Shown one piece after another: positions 45,699-54,588 of a stretch of 64,000 nt of DNA (position 1 is its first letter; every line of letters starts with the position of its first letter). The notes under the pieces are model-generated. The model was not told where the DNA came from and searched no databases. It saw nothing but the letters and a program-made list of their open reading frames with translations. Source of the stretch: BOG-931 sp963761525 (GTDB lineage Bacteria > Pseudomonadota > Alphaproteobacteria > Rhizobiales > Xanthobacteraceae); the NCBI GenBank assembly GCA_963761525.1, contig CAVXHG010000007.1:124001-188000 (forward strand), read 5' to 3'. The position numbers and the translations under genes were made by a program.

Positions 45699-47396
45699 CT
45701 ATAGGCCGCGGCGGCGTCTTTTCTTGGCCGCCTTGCGGGCGGCGTCGCGCTCAGCCTGCTTTTGCGCCGTATCGCCCCCATTGGAAGCCGCGCCGTTGCC
45801 ACCAACATCTTGCGATGGCGCCACCGTTCCCGCCCTAGCGCGATCGAGCACGAACCGCGCGTAATCGTCCATATCGCCTTTGAAAGCCTCGATGTGGCCA
45901 TCGGCCGTGAGCCATAGCCGGTCGGCGACCAGATCGATCAACGACCGGTCGTGGGTGATGAGGATGACCGCACCTTCATAGTCGTTGAGCGCATCGAGCA
46001 ATGCGCGGCGGCTGTCGATATCGAGATGGTTGGTCGGCTCGTCGAGGATGAGGAGGTGAGGCGCGCCCATGGCGATGAGGTTGAGCAGGAGGCGCGCGCG
46101 CTCGCCGCCTGACAGGTTGGCGATCGTGGTGTCCTGCTTGTCGAATGACAGGCCGAATTGCGCCAGCCGCGAGCGCCGCGATGATTCACTGTCGTCCGGC
46201 AGCTCACGCCGGATGATATCGAGCGGCGTATCTTCCGGGTCGAGCGCCTCGATCTGGTGCTGATGAAACCAGCCGACCTTGATGCGGCTTTCACGATTCA
46301 TGCTGCCGCTCAGAAGCGGCAATGCTCCGGCAAGGAGCTTGGCGAAGGTCGATTTTCCCGCGCCGTTGACGCCAAGGAGCCCGATGCGGTCATCGACATC
46401 GAGCCGCAAATTGAGATTGCGCAGCACTATATTCTGATCGTAACCAACGGTGGCGCCGTCGAGCTGAAGCAGTGGTGGCGCGAGCGGCCGCTTTGGCGAC
46501 GGCAGCGTGAATGGCGCCACCCGTTCCTCGACCACCTCGGCGATCGGCTCGAGTTTCGCCAGCCGCTTGATACGCGATTGCGCCTGGGACGCCTTGCTGG
46601 CCTTGGCGCGGAACCGGTCGATGAATTTTTGCAGATGAGCGCGCTCGGCTTCCTGCTTCACGCGGGTCGCCGCTTGCAGCCGGCTCTTCTCGGCCCGCCG
46701 CCGTTCGAAATCGTCGTAACCGCCGGTATAAAGGTCGAGCCCGCCCTCGCTCAGATGCAGGATGGCACCGACCGAATTGTTCAGAAGCTCGCGATCGTGG
46801 CTGATAATGAGCGCGGTCTGCGGATAGACCTTGAGCCGGGCTTCGAGCCACAGCGCGCCTTCGAGATCGAGATAGTTGGTCGGCTCGTCGAGCAGCAAAA
46901 GATCGGGCTCCGCGAACAACGCAGCCGCCAGCGCCACACGCATGCGCCAGCCGCCGGAGAATTCCGCCATCGGACGATCGAGATCGCTATTGGAGAAGCC
47001 AAGCCCGCTCAAGATTTCGGCCGCGCGCGCCGGTGCTTGATCGGCGTCGATCGCGTTTAGGCGCTCATAGATCTCGGCCAGCTCTTCAGGTTCAGCGGTT
47101 TCCAGCTGTGCATTAAGCTTTTCGCGCACCGTGTCAGCCGCAAGCACCGTATTGAGGAGCGTGACCGGCGTCGCGGGATGCTCCTGATCGACCGAACCGA
47201 TGCGGGCGGTCTTCGGCAACACGATGTCGCCCTCCTGCGGAGCGAGATCGCCGGTAATCAGCTTGAACAGCGTCGATTTGCCGACGCCGTTGCGTCCGAC
47301 CAGACCGACTTTGGTGCCGGCCGGAATCATGACATTGGCCCGGTTGAAAAACCGGCGTCCCCAAGCGTCGAAAGTGAGGTTCTCTATCTGCAGCAT
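45699..47396 (-). CDS. ABC-F family ATP-binding protein
   Basis: A 565-residue soluble protein with two ABC domains and no membrane spans. Walker A motifs are GRNGVGKST (34-42) and GVNGAGKST near 350; signatures are EFSGGWRMRVALA and NLSGGERARLLL; both Walker B motifs read LLDEPTN-type. The linker between them is charged and helical (AEKSRLQAATRVKQEAERA). ABC-F proteins act on the ribosome to relieve stalling. The C-terminus ends abruptly in AAKKRRRRGL, without the coiled-coil tail that many alphaproteobacterial members have, so it may be a short variant or truncated. Confidence 0.9.
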   Translation of the reverse strand: MLQIENLTFDAWGRRFFNRANVMIPAGTKVGLVGRNGVGKSTLFKLITGDLAPQEGDIVLPKTARIGSVDQEHPATPVTLLNTVLAADTVREKLNAQLETAEPEELAEIYERLNAIDADQAPARAAEILSGLGFSNSDLDRPMAEFSGGWRMRVALAAALFAEPDLLLLDEPTNYLDLEGALWLEARLKVYPQTALIISHDRELLNNSVGAILHLSEGGLDLYTGGYDDFERRRAEKSRLQAATRVKQEAERAHLQKFIDRFRAKASKASQAQSRIKRLAKLEPIAEVVEERVAPFTLPSPKRPLAPPLLQLDGATVGYDQNIVLRNLNLRLDVDDRIGLLGVNGAGKSTFAKLLAGALPLLSGSMNRESRIKVGWFHQHQIEALDPEDTPLDIIRRELPDDSESSRRSRLAQFGLSFDKQDTTIANLSGGERARLLLNLIAMGAPHLLILDEPTNHLDIDSRRALLDALNDYEGAVILITHDRSLIDLVADRLWLTADGHIEAFKGDMDDYARFVLDRARAGTVAPSQDVGGNGAASNGGDTAQKQAERDAARKAAKKRRRRGL

Positions 47397-47518
47397 CAGG
47401 TGTGATTGAAGGAGGAAGTGGCTAAAAGGAGCCGCTTCTTAATGCGTGCCGCCTCAGATAGCCAGAGAAGACCCTGAGATAGAAGCAGCCGTCGCCAAAG
47501 CAAGATGGTGGATTGGGT

Positions 47519-48382
47519 TTAGGCCAGAATTTTGAGCGCAATCGCTACGGCGCGCTGAAGAAAATCGCCGGTGACAGCCGCCTGGTCGATAGCTGCAAGA
47601 ATTCGATGTGCCGGCAATATCGCGGCCGTAAATTCGTGGGTGTGCCAATGTGCCGAAGATGGCAATGCCGGCAGCGCCTCCGGTTGAGGCGCGGGATCTA
47701 CCGACACGTAGAAGTAGGGCTCGTCGTAATATTCGTCGCCGGGCGACAGGCCCGCGCCGACAAAGCCGTCCATACCGGGTGCCTGGATAGGGACCATGGC
47801 CAACGTGGCAAGGTCAAAATGATGCGGCCAGCAGCACACCTGGGACGCCGGCAGCTTTCGTTCAATCATTTGCCGTTGGACGTCATTCAGCAAAATTTCG
47901 GCATTGCCGAAACAAGCTGCGATCATTGCCAGCGCGTTCGCAGAATGGGCTGCATCGTAGCGTGCTCCCCGCGCTATCGCGTGCGCAGGCATTTCATACG
48001 GCGATGGCGTATCCAGAGCCTGCATGTCGTGGCCAAGCATGCCGATATGCATGCCCAACCATTGCCGGACCTCCAGGTCGGTGCGGCCGTCCAGCGCAAG
48101 CGATTGTTCGCCTGCGGAGCTATTTCCGCCGTGCAGCATCAACGTGAGATTCGTCAGTTGCAAGCATAGACGGGTGTGATCGGGCAAAGCGCGCGTCGTG
48201 AAACCGTCAAGATCGTGATCCCAGCGCAGGCTGGTGTGGCTGTCATCCGGCTGCGGCGGGATGTAGGCGCGTGCCGACCGGGCGAGCCACTGTACCGCGT
48301 AGTGGGCTTGCAGACGGCCCTCACTCAGCCGGTGCGTCTCGACCTCGCGCAACGCCTTCCATGCGATGTGATCCATGGCCAT
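47519..48382 (-). CDS. Conserved-looking hypothetical protein
   Basis: A 287-residue protein with no signal peptide or membrane segment. Distinct stretches are LTNLTLMLHGGNSSAGE and, toward the end, GAGLSPGDEYYDEPYFYVS with SSAHWHTHEFTAAILP. The HWHTHEF motif and several acidic residues could bind metal, but I cannot assign a family. An ATG two codons further in (48376) is also possible. It is divergent from the Rieske-flavodoxin gene, 148 bases away. Confidence 0.6.
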   Translation of the reverse strand: MAMDHIAWKALREVETHRLSEGRLQAHYAVQWLARSARAYIPPQPDDSHTSLRWDHDLDGFTTRALPDHTRLCLQLTNLTLMLHGGNSSAGEQSLALDGRTDLEVRQWLGMHIGMLGHDMQALDTPSPYEMPAHAIARGARYDAAHSANALAMIAACFGNAEILLNDVQRQMIERKLPASQVCCWPHHFDLATLAMVPIQAPGMDGFVGAGLSPGDEYYDEPYFYVSVDPAPQPEALPALPSSAHWHTHEFTAAILPAHRILAAIDQAAVTGDFLQRAVAIALKILA

Positions 48383-48530
48383 TCTGTTCTTCGCGCCGCT
48401 CGCTATTGCTGCCGCTAGAACCTGCGGCAAGCTTGCACGGTTGCGGTGTTGGTGGTCTGGTGCCGGAGGAAAGCAATACCGGCCAAATTAGGCTTGCGTG
48501 CCGGCTAAAACAATCCGGGCCGTGACGGTC

Positions 48531-49625
48531 ATGCAGAACGACGAAAACTGGATCGACATCGGCCACACGGCGGAGTTTTCCGAGGCGACGCTCAAGCGCG
48601 TCACGGTACTCAATCACGACATCGCGGTCTCTTTTAAAAATGGAGAATTTGGAGCGGTATCGAACGTATGCAACCACGTAGGCGGTCCGCTCGGTGAGGG
48701 CCGTCTTGATGGCGATTACATCATTTGCCCTTGGCACAATTGGAAATTTCACCGTCGCAGCGGCGCTGGCGAACCCGGTTTCGAAGAGGATTGCGTTCCG
48801 GCATATCCGGTCAAGGTCGAAGATGGCCGCGTTTTCGTAAACCTTGAGGCCGCCAGCAAGCGTCAAAGAAAGCCGCACGCACCTCATCCGCTGGCGCGCG
48901 ACGTCGAACGCGCACCAGGGCCGCTGCGCTTTGCCGGCATTTCAACGACGGCAATGGACGGTGCCAATCCGCGCTTTTCCGGTTCGGATCATCTGCTCGG
49001 TCATGCCTTGAAAGCTGCGGAGGATCTCGGCGCCCAGACGCGTCTTATCAAACTGAACGATCTCAAGTTTCGTGCCTGCGAAGGATACTATTCGAAATCC
49101 GCGCTGGCGTGCACCTGGCCGTGCTCGATCACCCAGATGGATTCCGGCGACCAGATGGATCAGGTCTACGAGGCATTGGTGCATTGGGCCGACGTGATCG
49201 TCATTTCATCGCCAATCCGATGGGGCGCCGCTTCATCGCTCTATTTCAAAATGGCGGAACGGCTGAATTGCGTGCAGAACGCAGTAACCATTCGCAATCG
49301 CGTTCTCATCCGCAACAAAGTAGCCGGATTTATCATTGTCGGCGGCCAGGACAATATCCAGGCGGTTGCCGGCCAGATGCTCGGCTTCTTCGCCGAGCTC
49401 GGCTTCATCTTCCCGCAATTCCCATACATCGCCCATTCGCGCGGCTGGTCGCACGAAGATATGGAATGCAATGTCGAGATCGTGCGCGCCTCCAAAGAGC
49501 TGGCCGAAGGCGCCGCCATGCTGAGCAAGCGCTGTCTGGACCTCGCGACACATCTGATTTCTCGCGACGAAGCGCCGGCCGCGATTGAGCGCGGCGGCCG
49601 CAAGGCGCACGCGATGCATACCTGA
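48531..49625 (+). CDS. Rieske [2Fe-2S] - flavodoxin-like NAD(P)H reductase fusion
   Basis: A 364-residue fusion. Residues 5-105 form a Rieske ferredoxin domain with the cluster ligands Cys47/His49 (VCNHVGG) and Cys66/His69 (ICPWHNW). After a basic linker, residues 130-310 form a flavodoxin-like NADPH-dependent FMN reductase domain (LRFAGISTTAMDG, then VIVISSPIRWGAASSLYF). The pair suggests an electron path from NAD(P)H through FMN to the Fe-S cluster within one chain, to an unknown acceptor. ATG 48531 is tentative; GTG 48498 is in frame. No oxygenase gene adjoins it. A terminator follows. Confidence 0.8.
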   Translation: MQNDENWIDIGHTAEFSEATLKRVTVLNHDIAVSFKNGEFGAVSNVCNHVGGPLGEGRLDGDYIICPWHNWKFHRRSGAGEPGFEEDCVPAYPVKVEDGRVFVNLEAASKRQRKPHAPHPLARDVERAPGPLRFAGISTTAMDGANPRFSGSDHLLGHALKAAEDLGAQTRLIKLNDLKFRACEGYYSKSALACTWPCSITQMDSGDQMDQVYEALVHWADVIVISSPIRWGAASSLYFKMAERLNCVQNAVTIRNRVLIRNKVAGFIIVGGQDNIQAVAGQMLGFFAELGFIFPQFPYIAHSRGWSHEDMECNVEIVRASKELAEGAAMLSKRCLDLATHLISRDEAPAAIERGGRKAHAMHT

Positions 49626-49634
49626 ACTGGGCGT

Positions 49635-49659
49635 GCAGGATGGGAACAACCCATCCTGC
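49635..49659 (+). terminator. Hairpin terminator after the Rieske fusion gene
   Basis: GCAGGATGGG-AACAA-CCCATCCTGC is a perfect 10-bp stem with a 5-base loop, followed by GTCTTTA. It lies between convergent genes and could end both transcripts. Confidence 0.7.
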
Positions 49660-49663
49660 GTCT

Positions 49664-50707
49664 TTAGGCCGGACGCTTGCGCTCCTGCGGCGTGAGCTTG
49701 ACGGTGAGGCGTTCGCCACCCCGCAACAAATCAAACGCGACCTCACGGTTGATGGTGTCGCCGGTGAGCGTGCGCACCAGATCGTCGGCGCCGGTAATGG
49801 GCGTGCCATCCAGGCTGAGCAGGATGTCGCCGACCTTCACACCGGCATGGGCAGCGGGCGAAGCGGGCTCAATGGTGGCGACCATCACCGCGCTGTCCTG
49901 CTCCAGGCCGGAGAAGTAACGCCGGCGCCGTGAAATTGCGGCGTGCTGCGCGGCGATGCCGATATAGCCGCGCCGCACGCGGCCGTGCCGCACCAGTTCG
50001 CCGAGCACGAAGCTCGCGGTATTTGCGGCGACAGCAAAGCAGATGCCTTGCGCGCCCATGATCACAGCGGTGTTCACGCCGACCACTTCGCCGCGCGACG
50101 ATACCAACGGGCCACCCGAGTTGCCCGGGTTCAAGGCGGCGTCGGTCTGGATCACGTCGTCGATCAGTCGGCCGTTGCGCGAGCGCAGCGAACGCCCCAG
50201 TGCCGAGACCACGCCCGATGTCACCGTCGACTCAAAGCCGAGCGGATTGCCGATCGCGATAACGAGCTGACCACGCTTGAGCTTCTTGGAATCGCCGAGC
50301 GGTGCCGCCGGTAACGTCACCGGCTCGACAATGCGGATCAGGGCAAGATCGGTATCGGGGTCGTCGCCGACCAGCCGGGCCGTGAGGTGCTGTCCTTCCG
50401 GCGTGGTCACTTCGATACGCGAAGCGGCGGCGGTACCGCCAGCGCCGGCAACGTGGCTATTGGTCAGGATGAGCCCGTCGGGCGCGACAATGACGCCGGA
50501 GCCGGTGCCGCCTCGCGGGCGGCCGTTGACCTCGCCAGCATGAACAGTGAGGCCGACCACGGCCGGGCCGACGCGATCGACCACGTCGATGACGGCACGC
50601 GAATAGGCGTCGAGGAGCTCTTGGTCCTCGATCGGGGCTTCTGCAGTCAGGTTTGCGGCAGCGCCGCTGCCGTCCAGGACGGCATCGTGCAAGGGTACGA
50701 TTTTCAT
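49664..50707 (-). CDS. Trypsin-like serine protease with PDZ domain (HtrA/DegP type)
   Basis: A 347-residue S1C protease. The triad is His85 (TNSHVAG), Asp118 or Asp120 (DDPDTDLALIRI) and Ser197 (NPGNSGGPL), and a PDZ domain fills about 250-340 (GVKVGDILLSLDGTPI). Unlike classical DegP it has no signal peptide or anchor at the start (MKIVPLHDAVLDGSG), so as annotated it is cytoplasmic unless a start was missed; no ATG upstream gives a signal. Substrates are unknown. It is convergent with the Rieske fusion gene. Confidence 0.87.
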   Translation of the reverse strand: MKIVPLHDAVLDGSGAAANLTAEAPIEDQELLDAYSRAVIDVVDRVGPAVVGLTVHAGEVNGRPRGGTGSGVIVAPDGLILTNSHVAGAGGTAAASRIEVTTPEGQHLTARLVGDDPDTDLALIRIVEPVTLPAAPLGDSKKLKRGQLVIAIGNPLGFESTVTSGVVSALGRSLRSRNGRLIDDVIQTDAALNPGNSGGPLVSSRGEVVGVNTAVIMGAQGICFAVAANTASFVLGELVRHGRVRRGYIGIAAQHAAISRRRRYFSGLEQDSAVMVATIEPASPAAHAGVKVGDILLSLDGTPITGADDLVRTLTGDTINREVAFDLLRGGERLTVKLTPQERKRPA

Positions 50708-50831
50708 GGGTTATGAAGCCGTTAGCCCAGCATCCGCTGGGGACCGGCGAATGCGCCGGCCGGCTTGTTATATGGGTAGGGGGTTCAAGTCAGGACAAGG
50801 GGGAGGGTCAACGCTCCTCCGACGCCAGCCA

Positions 50832-51089
50832 TCAGGAAGCGACGGCGCGGTGCGTATCGAGGAGCGCCCGTAATCTGCGCTGCACGGCAGGCGGCTGGTC
50901 GGTCTTGAGGAATTCCGGAACGGTCATGCGCCGCACCAGGCGGAGATGCGGTTTGCCGGCCATCAGGGCGTCGAGCTTGACGTGCTCCTGCACGACAAAC
51001 TCTTGCTCGTCGTCTTGATGCCGCTCCAGCGTCCACTGATCGCATTCGTTGCGCTCGTCGGGGCGGCCTCTGAAGATCAGTGTCTCCAT
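50832..51089 (-). CDS. Small hypothetical protein
   Basis: An 85-residue, charged, probably soluble protein (METLIFRGRPDERNECDQW start, LRLVRRMTVPEFLK in the second half). I do not recognise a family. An in-frame start at 51173 would add 28 residues of less natural composition, so 51089 is chosen. Divergent from the cytochrome c' gene. The 124 bases between it and the HtrA-like start hold no gene. Confidence 0.5.
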   Translation of the reverse strand: METLIFRGRPDERNECDQWTLERHQDDEQEFVVQEHVKLDALMAGKPHLRLVRRMTVPEFLKTDQPPAVQRRLRALLDTHRAVAS

Positions 51090-51215
51090 GGGGGTACCTG
51101 TTGCCGGTGCGTGCCCTTCATACTGGTACTGGAATAATGCCATACTGACGGTGTTGGTCGCGTCACAGCCCAATACTATTCAAGTGGTGCTGCACCTATT
51201 CCAAGGGAGATATTT

Positions 51216-51662
51216 ATGATCCGTACCATGCTTGCGATTGTCATCGGACTAGGGGTAACCGCCGCTATCGCCCAGGAAGACCCTATCAAGGCGCGCAAGG
51301 CGCTGATGAAGACCAACGGCCAACAGGCCAAAGTCCTCGGTGACATGGTCAAGGGCGATACGCCGTTCGATCTTGCGGCGGCGCAAAAGGCGTTTGCAAA
51401 CTTCCAGAACGCGGCATCGAAAATGCCGGACCTTTATCCAGACAGCTCTAAGGGCGGCGATCCGTCCGACGATTTCAACGCCAGCCCAAAAGTTTGGGAT
51501 AACATGGCTGATTTCAAGGCCCGCTTCGTCAAATTCGGTGATGACGCCAAGGCGGCCGCTTCGAGCGTGAAGGACCTGGATAGCCTGAAGGCTGCAATGG
51601 GGAATATCGGCAAAAACGATTGCGGCAGCTGCCACGAAACCTACCGCGTCAAAAAGGGCTGA
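51216..51662 (+). CDS. Cytochrome c' family protein
   Basis: A 148-residue protein with a signal peptide (MIRTMLAIVIGLGVTAAIAQ, cut near 19) and a four-helix body ending with the haem site CGSCHETYR at about 135-143, the C-terminal CxxCH placement typical of cytochrome c'. These periplasmic proteins bind NO or other gases or act as electron carriers. AAGGGAG lies 9 bases before the ATG. A strong terminator follows, separating it from the dihaem cytochrome gene 93 bases downstream. Confidence 0.88.
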   Translation: MIRTMLAIVIGLGVTAAIAQEDPIKARKALMKTNGQQAKVLGDMVKGDTPFDLAAAQKAFANFQNAASKMPDLYPDSSKGGDPSDDFNASPKVWDNMADFKARFVKFGDDAKAAASSVKDLDSLKAAMGNIGKNDCGSCHETYRVKKG

Positions 51663-51685
51663 TCACGAGCTTCGAAAAACGTGAC

Positions 51686-51725
51686 GGGGGCGGGTGTCCG
51701 TTTGGATGTCCCGCCCTTTATTTTC
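51686..51725 (+). terminator. Rho-independent terminator after cytochrome c' gene
   Basis: GGGCGGG (51688-51694) pairs with CCCGCCC (51710-51716), with a TCC/GGA pair inside the loop, followed by TTTATTTTC. It should end the cytochrome c' transcript before the next cytochrome gene. Confidence 0.78.
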
Positions 51726-51755
51726 TGATCGCGATTCGGTTGCGAAGGCGCGGAC

Positions 51756-52721
51756 ATGAGCAGGCATCTGACGCTGCGCAAGCTCGCGGCGGCCGTCGTC
51801 GCCGCTGCCGTGATTGGCTTTGCCGTGTTCTGGCTTGTGACCATTCCGGCCACGGTGCCGGCTTCGGCCCTCCCGCAATACGCGCCGAACCTCGACAACG
51901 GAAAAACCATTTTCAACGTCGGCGGTTGTAGTTCATGCCATGCGGTTCCCGACAAGGATCCGCAGAAAATCGACCGCCTGCACCTTGGCGGCGGTCTGGA
52001 ACTGCCATGTCCGTTCGGCACCTTCGTCGTGCCGAATATTTCGCCCGATCCCGCCGACGGTATCGGCAATTGGAGCGAAGCGGATTTCGTCACCGCGTTG
52101 TGGGATGGTACCGCGCCGGGCGGTACACACCTTTATCCGGCGTTTCCTTATACCTCCTATCGTCACATCGAACTGAACGATGTGCGTGATCTGTTTGCCT
52201 ACCTGAAAACCTTGCCGCCGGTGAAAGGCAAACCGGCGGGAAGCGATCTGGCTTTTCCGTTCAACATTCGCCGCCTGCTCGGCGGCTGGAAACTGCTTTA
52301 CCTCACCGGCGGTCCGTACGTGCCAGATCCCGCGAAATCCCCGCAATGGAACAGAGGCGCTTATCTGGTGAACGGTCCGGGGCACTGCGCCGAATGTCAC
52401 TCGCCGCGAAACTTCATGGGTGCCATCATCGAGAGCGAGCGCTTTGCGGGCGGTCCGGCCCCGGATGGCAAAAGCTGGGTCCCCAACATCACGCCGAATG
52501 GCCTCGGCCATTGGGGCAGCGACAAGATCGCCTGGTCGGAAAAAGATATCGCAGGCTTCCTCAGCGACGGCATGAACCCATCCGGCGATTACGCCGGCGG
52601 CTCGATGGCCGATGTCATCCAGAACACTTCTTTGCTAAGCAAGGATGACCGCGCTGCCATAGCCAATTACATCGCTTCGTTGCCGCCGGTTCAGGGCCCG
52701 ACCCCGCCGCCGAAGAAATAA
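51756..52721 (+). CDS. Membrane-anchored dihaem cytochrome c
   Basis: A 321-residue cytochrome with an N-terminal membrane segment (about residues 8-28, no clear cleavage site) and two CxxCH sites, CSSCH near 59 and CAECH near 212. The WNRGAYLVNGPGHCAECHSP segment and the NITPNGLGHWG segment are those of the cytochrome subunits of membrane alcohol, aldehyde and gluconate dehydrogenases. It may accept electrons from a dehydrogenase such as the GMC protein at 18.9 kb, which lacks a linked cytochrome, but that is only a suggestion. Confidence 0.88.
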   Translation: MSRHLTLRKLAAAVVAAAVIGFAVFWLVTIPATVPASALPQYAPNLDNGKTIFNVGGCSSCHAVPDKDPQKIDRLHLGGGLELPCPFGTFVVPNISPDPADGIGNWSEADFVTALWDGTAPGGTHLYPAFPYTSYRHIELNDVRDLFAYLKTLPPVKGKPAGSDLAFPFNIRRLLGGWKLLYLTGGPYVPDPAKSPQWNRGAYLVNGPGHCAECHSPRNFMGAIIESERFAGGPAPDGKSWVPNITPNGLGHWGSDKIAWSEKDIAGFLSDGMNPSGDYAGGSMADVIQNTSLLSKDDRAAIANYIASLPPVQGPTPPPKK

Positions 52722-52801
52722 TTCGCGTGATCTTATTCAGACCGCCGGCAGATCACCGGTCTGTTCGCAATCTGGCGCCAGCGCGCCGCCGGGGGCGACG
52801 C

Positions 52802-53047
52802 CTACGAGGCTCCAAACGCCTTGAAGGTGATAATGGTGTGGGTATCGGCGACGCCGGGGATCGTCTGCACCTTCTCGGCGATGAAATGGCCGATATCCGT
52901 TGACGGATCGACGTAAAATTTGACCAGAAGATCGAAATTACCGGCGGTCGAATAGATTTCCGAGGCAATTTCGGCGTCGGCAAGCTTGTTGGCGACTTGA
53001 TAGGACTTGCCGAGCTGGCATTTGATCTGCACGAAAAAAGGGATCAT
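52802..53047 (-). CDS. Lone Lrp/AsnC ligand-binding (RAM) domain protein
   Basis: An 81-residue protein that is just the C-terminal alpha-beta sandwich of Lrp/AsnC regulators, without the HTH: FVQIKCQLGKSYQVANKL, then AGNFDLLVKFYVDPSTD. Such stand-alone RAM proteins bind amino acids and may partner full-length Lrp proteins. GGAGACG lies 4 bases before the ATG. It is divergent from the thiM operon, 78 bases away; no link in function is known. Confidence 0.82.
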   Translation of the reverse strand: MIPFFVQIKCQLGKSYQVANKLADAEIASEIYSTAGNFDLLVKFYVDPSTDIGHFIAEKVQTIPGVADTHTIITFKAFGAS

Positions 53048-53125
53048 GGGCGTCTCCAGCCCGCAGAATAGCATATATGACGAGCCTGCAAGGGCACCTG
53101 GGGACATAGTACCTTCCCAGTTCGG

Positions 53126-53929
53126 ATGGACCGACGAATGCATGCACCGGTAGAGCTTGCCGATATCGCCGCCGACGTGATGGCGCGCATCAAGAGCCGC
53201 GCGCCAAAAGTGCATTGCATCACCAACTCGGTGGCCCAGAATTACACGGCGAATGTCTTGCTCGCGGCGGGCGCAATTCCGTCGATGACAATCTCGTCCG
53301 AGGAGATCGCGGCCTTTGTCGCTTCCGCGGACGCGCTCCTGGTCAATTTGGGAACCTTTGACGCCGAACGGCGTACCGCGATCGAAGCGGCCCTGGAGGC
53401 GGCGGGGCAGGGTCAAAAGCCATCGGTGCAGAAGCCGTCGGTACAAAAACCATGGGTGCTCGATCCTGTCTTCATCGAGCGCTCGGCGGCGCGTGCGGCA
53501 TTTGCTGGCAAACTTGTTGCTCACCGGCCCACGGTGGTTCGGCTCAACCATCGTGAATTCGCGGCGCTCACCGGCGCCGCCGCCGAAACCGCTCAAGGTT
53601 TCGCCCTGACACACAAGACCGTTATTGCCGTAACCGGCGGGACCGATCTGGTGACCGACGGCAGGCGATCGGTCACGGTCAGCAATGGCGATCCACTCAT
53701 GAGCGTCGTCACCGCGATGGGTTGTGCAGGCTCGGCGCTGGTGGCTGCTGCGCTTGCGGTCGAACCCGATCCGTGGCTTGCCACCAATGCCGCATTGATC
53801 GCGTTTGGTGTTGCCGGCGAGGTGGCGGCGAAAAGTGCGCCGGCGCCGGGCCGCTTCGCGAGCTGGATCATCGACGCGCTTTATAGTCTCGATCGCGCAA
53901 CGCTTCGTGCGCACGCCAGGGTGTCATGA
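53126..53929 (+). CDS. thiM: Hydroxyethylthiazole kinase
   Basis: A 267-residue ThiM. It has VHCITNSVAQNYTANVLLAAG near 29, the conserved PTVVRLNHREFAAL, and the phosphate-site MGCAGSALVAA with the catalytic Cys near 200. The enzyme phosphorylates the thiazole alcohol for thiamine salvage. Near residue 97 there is a threefold QKPSV/QKPWV tandem repeat that lengthens a surface loop and is probably slippage. First gene of thiM-thiE-thiD, with a four-base overlap to thiE. I see no TPP riboswitch in the 78-base leader. Confidence 0.9.
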   Translation: MDRRMHAPVELADIAADVMARIKSRAPKVHCITNSVAQNYTANVLLAAGAIPSMTISSEEIAAFVASADALLVNLGTFDAERRTAIEAALEAAGQGQKPSVQKPSVQKPWVLDPVFIERSAARAAFAGKLVAHRPTVVRLNHREFAALTGAAAETAQGFALTHKTVIAVTGGTDLVTDGRRSVTVSNGDPLMSVVTAMGCAGSALVAAALAVEPDPWLATNAALIAFGVAGEVAAKSAPAPGRFASWIIDALYSLDRATLRAHARVS

Positions 53930-54588
53930 TGCAGGTTGATCTTCGCCTTAACGCCATCGTCGATCCGGAGCGGTCCGGCGGTCGCGATCTTGCCGATCTG
54001 GCCCGGCTTTGCGCGGAAGGGGGCGCGACGCTGGTGCAATTGCGCGACAAGCTGAGCGGCACGCGTGCCATGGTCGCGACCGCACGCGCGATCAAACAGG
54101 CTTTAGCACCTTTCCGGGTGCCGTTTGTCGTCAATGACCGGATCGATGTTGCGCTCGCATCCAGCGCCGATGGTGTCCATGTCGGGCAGGACGATATGGT
54201 GGTCGAGGATGCCCGCAAGCTTTTGGGGCCCGACGCGATCATCGGTTTGTCGATCAAGACGGTTGCGGAGGCTGAAGCTGCGCCGGTTGACTTGCTTGAT
54301 TATGTCGGCTCCGGCGGCGTTTACGTCACGCTGTCGAAGCAGCAAAAAAGCACGCCAATCGGACCCGAAGGGCTTGCCCGTGTGATTGGGGCGCTGCATC
54401 GCCGAGCGCCGAAACTGCCGGTGTGCGGAATCGCCGGTATCGATGCCGGCAATGCAGCGGCCGTCATCGCCGCGGGTGCCGATGGCGTGGCCGTGATCTC
54501 TGCATTGTCGCTGTCGCCGGATCCCGCCGCCGCGTCACGTGCCTTGCGTAAGGTCGTTGACGAAACGCTGGCGACAAGGGGATCGTGA
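53926..54588 (+). CDS. thiE: Thiamine phosphate synthase
   Basis: A 220-residue ThiE, joining the thiazole and pyrimidine halves to thiamine phosphate. Motifs are GGATLVQLRDKLSG near 33, VHVGQDDM near 84, YVGSGGVYVTLSKQQ near 125 and the closing GADGVAVISAL. Its start overlaps the thiM stop (ATGA) and its stop overlaps the thiD start (TGATG), so the three genes are translated together. Length is normal. Confidence 0.92.
   Translation: MMQVDLRLNAIVDPERSGGRDLADLARLCAEGGATLVQLRDKLSGTRAMVATARAIKQALAPFRVPFVVNDRIDVALASSADGVHVGQDDMVVEDARKLLGPDAIIGLSIKTVAEAEAAPVDLLDYVGSGGVYVTLSKQQKSTPIGPEGLARVIGALHRRAPKLPVCGIAGIDAGNAAAVIAAGADGVAVISALSLSPDPAAASRALRKVVDETLATRGS

Noticed and set aside
53048..53125. TPP riboswitch upstream of thiM
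   Set aside because: The 78-base leader is too short and lacks the CTGAGA-type core.
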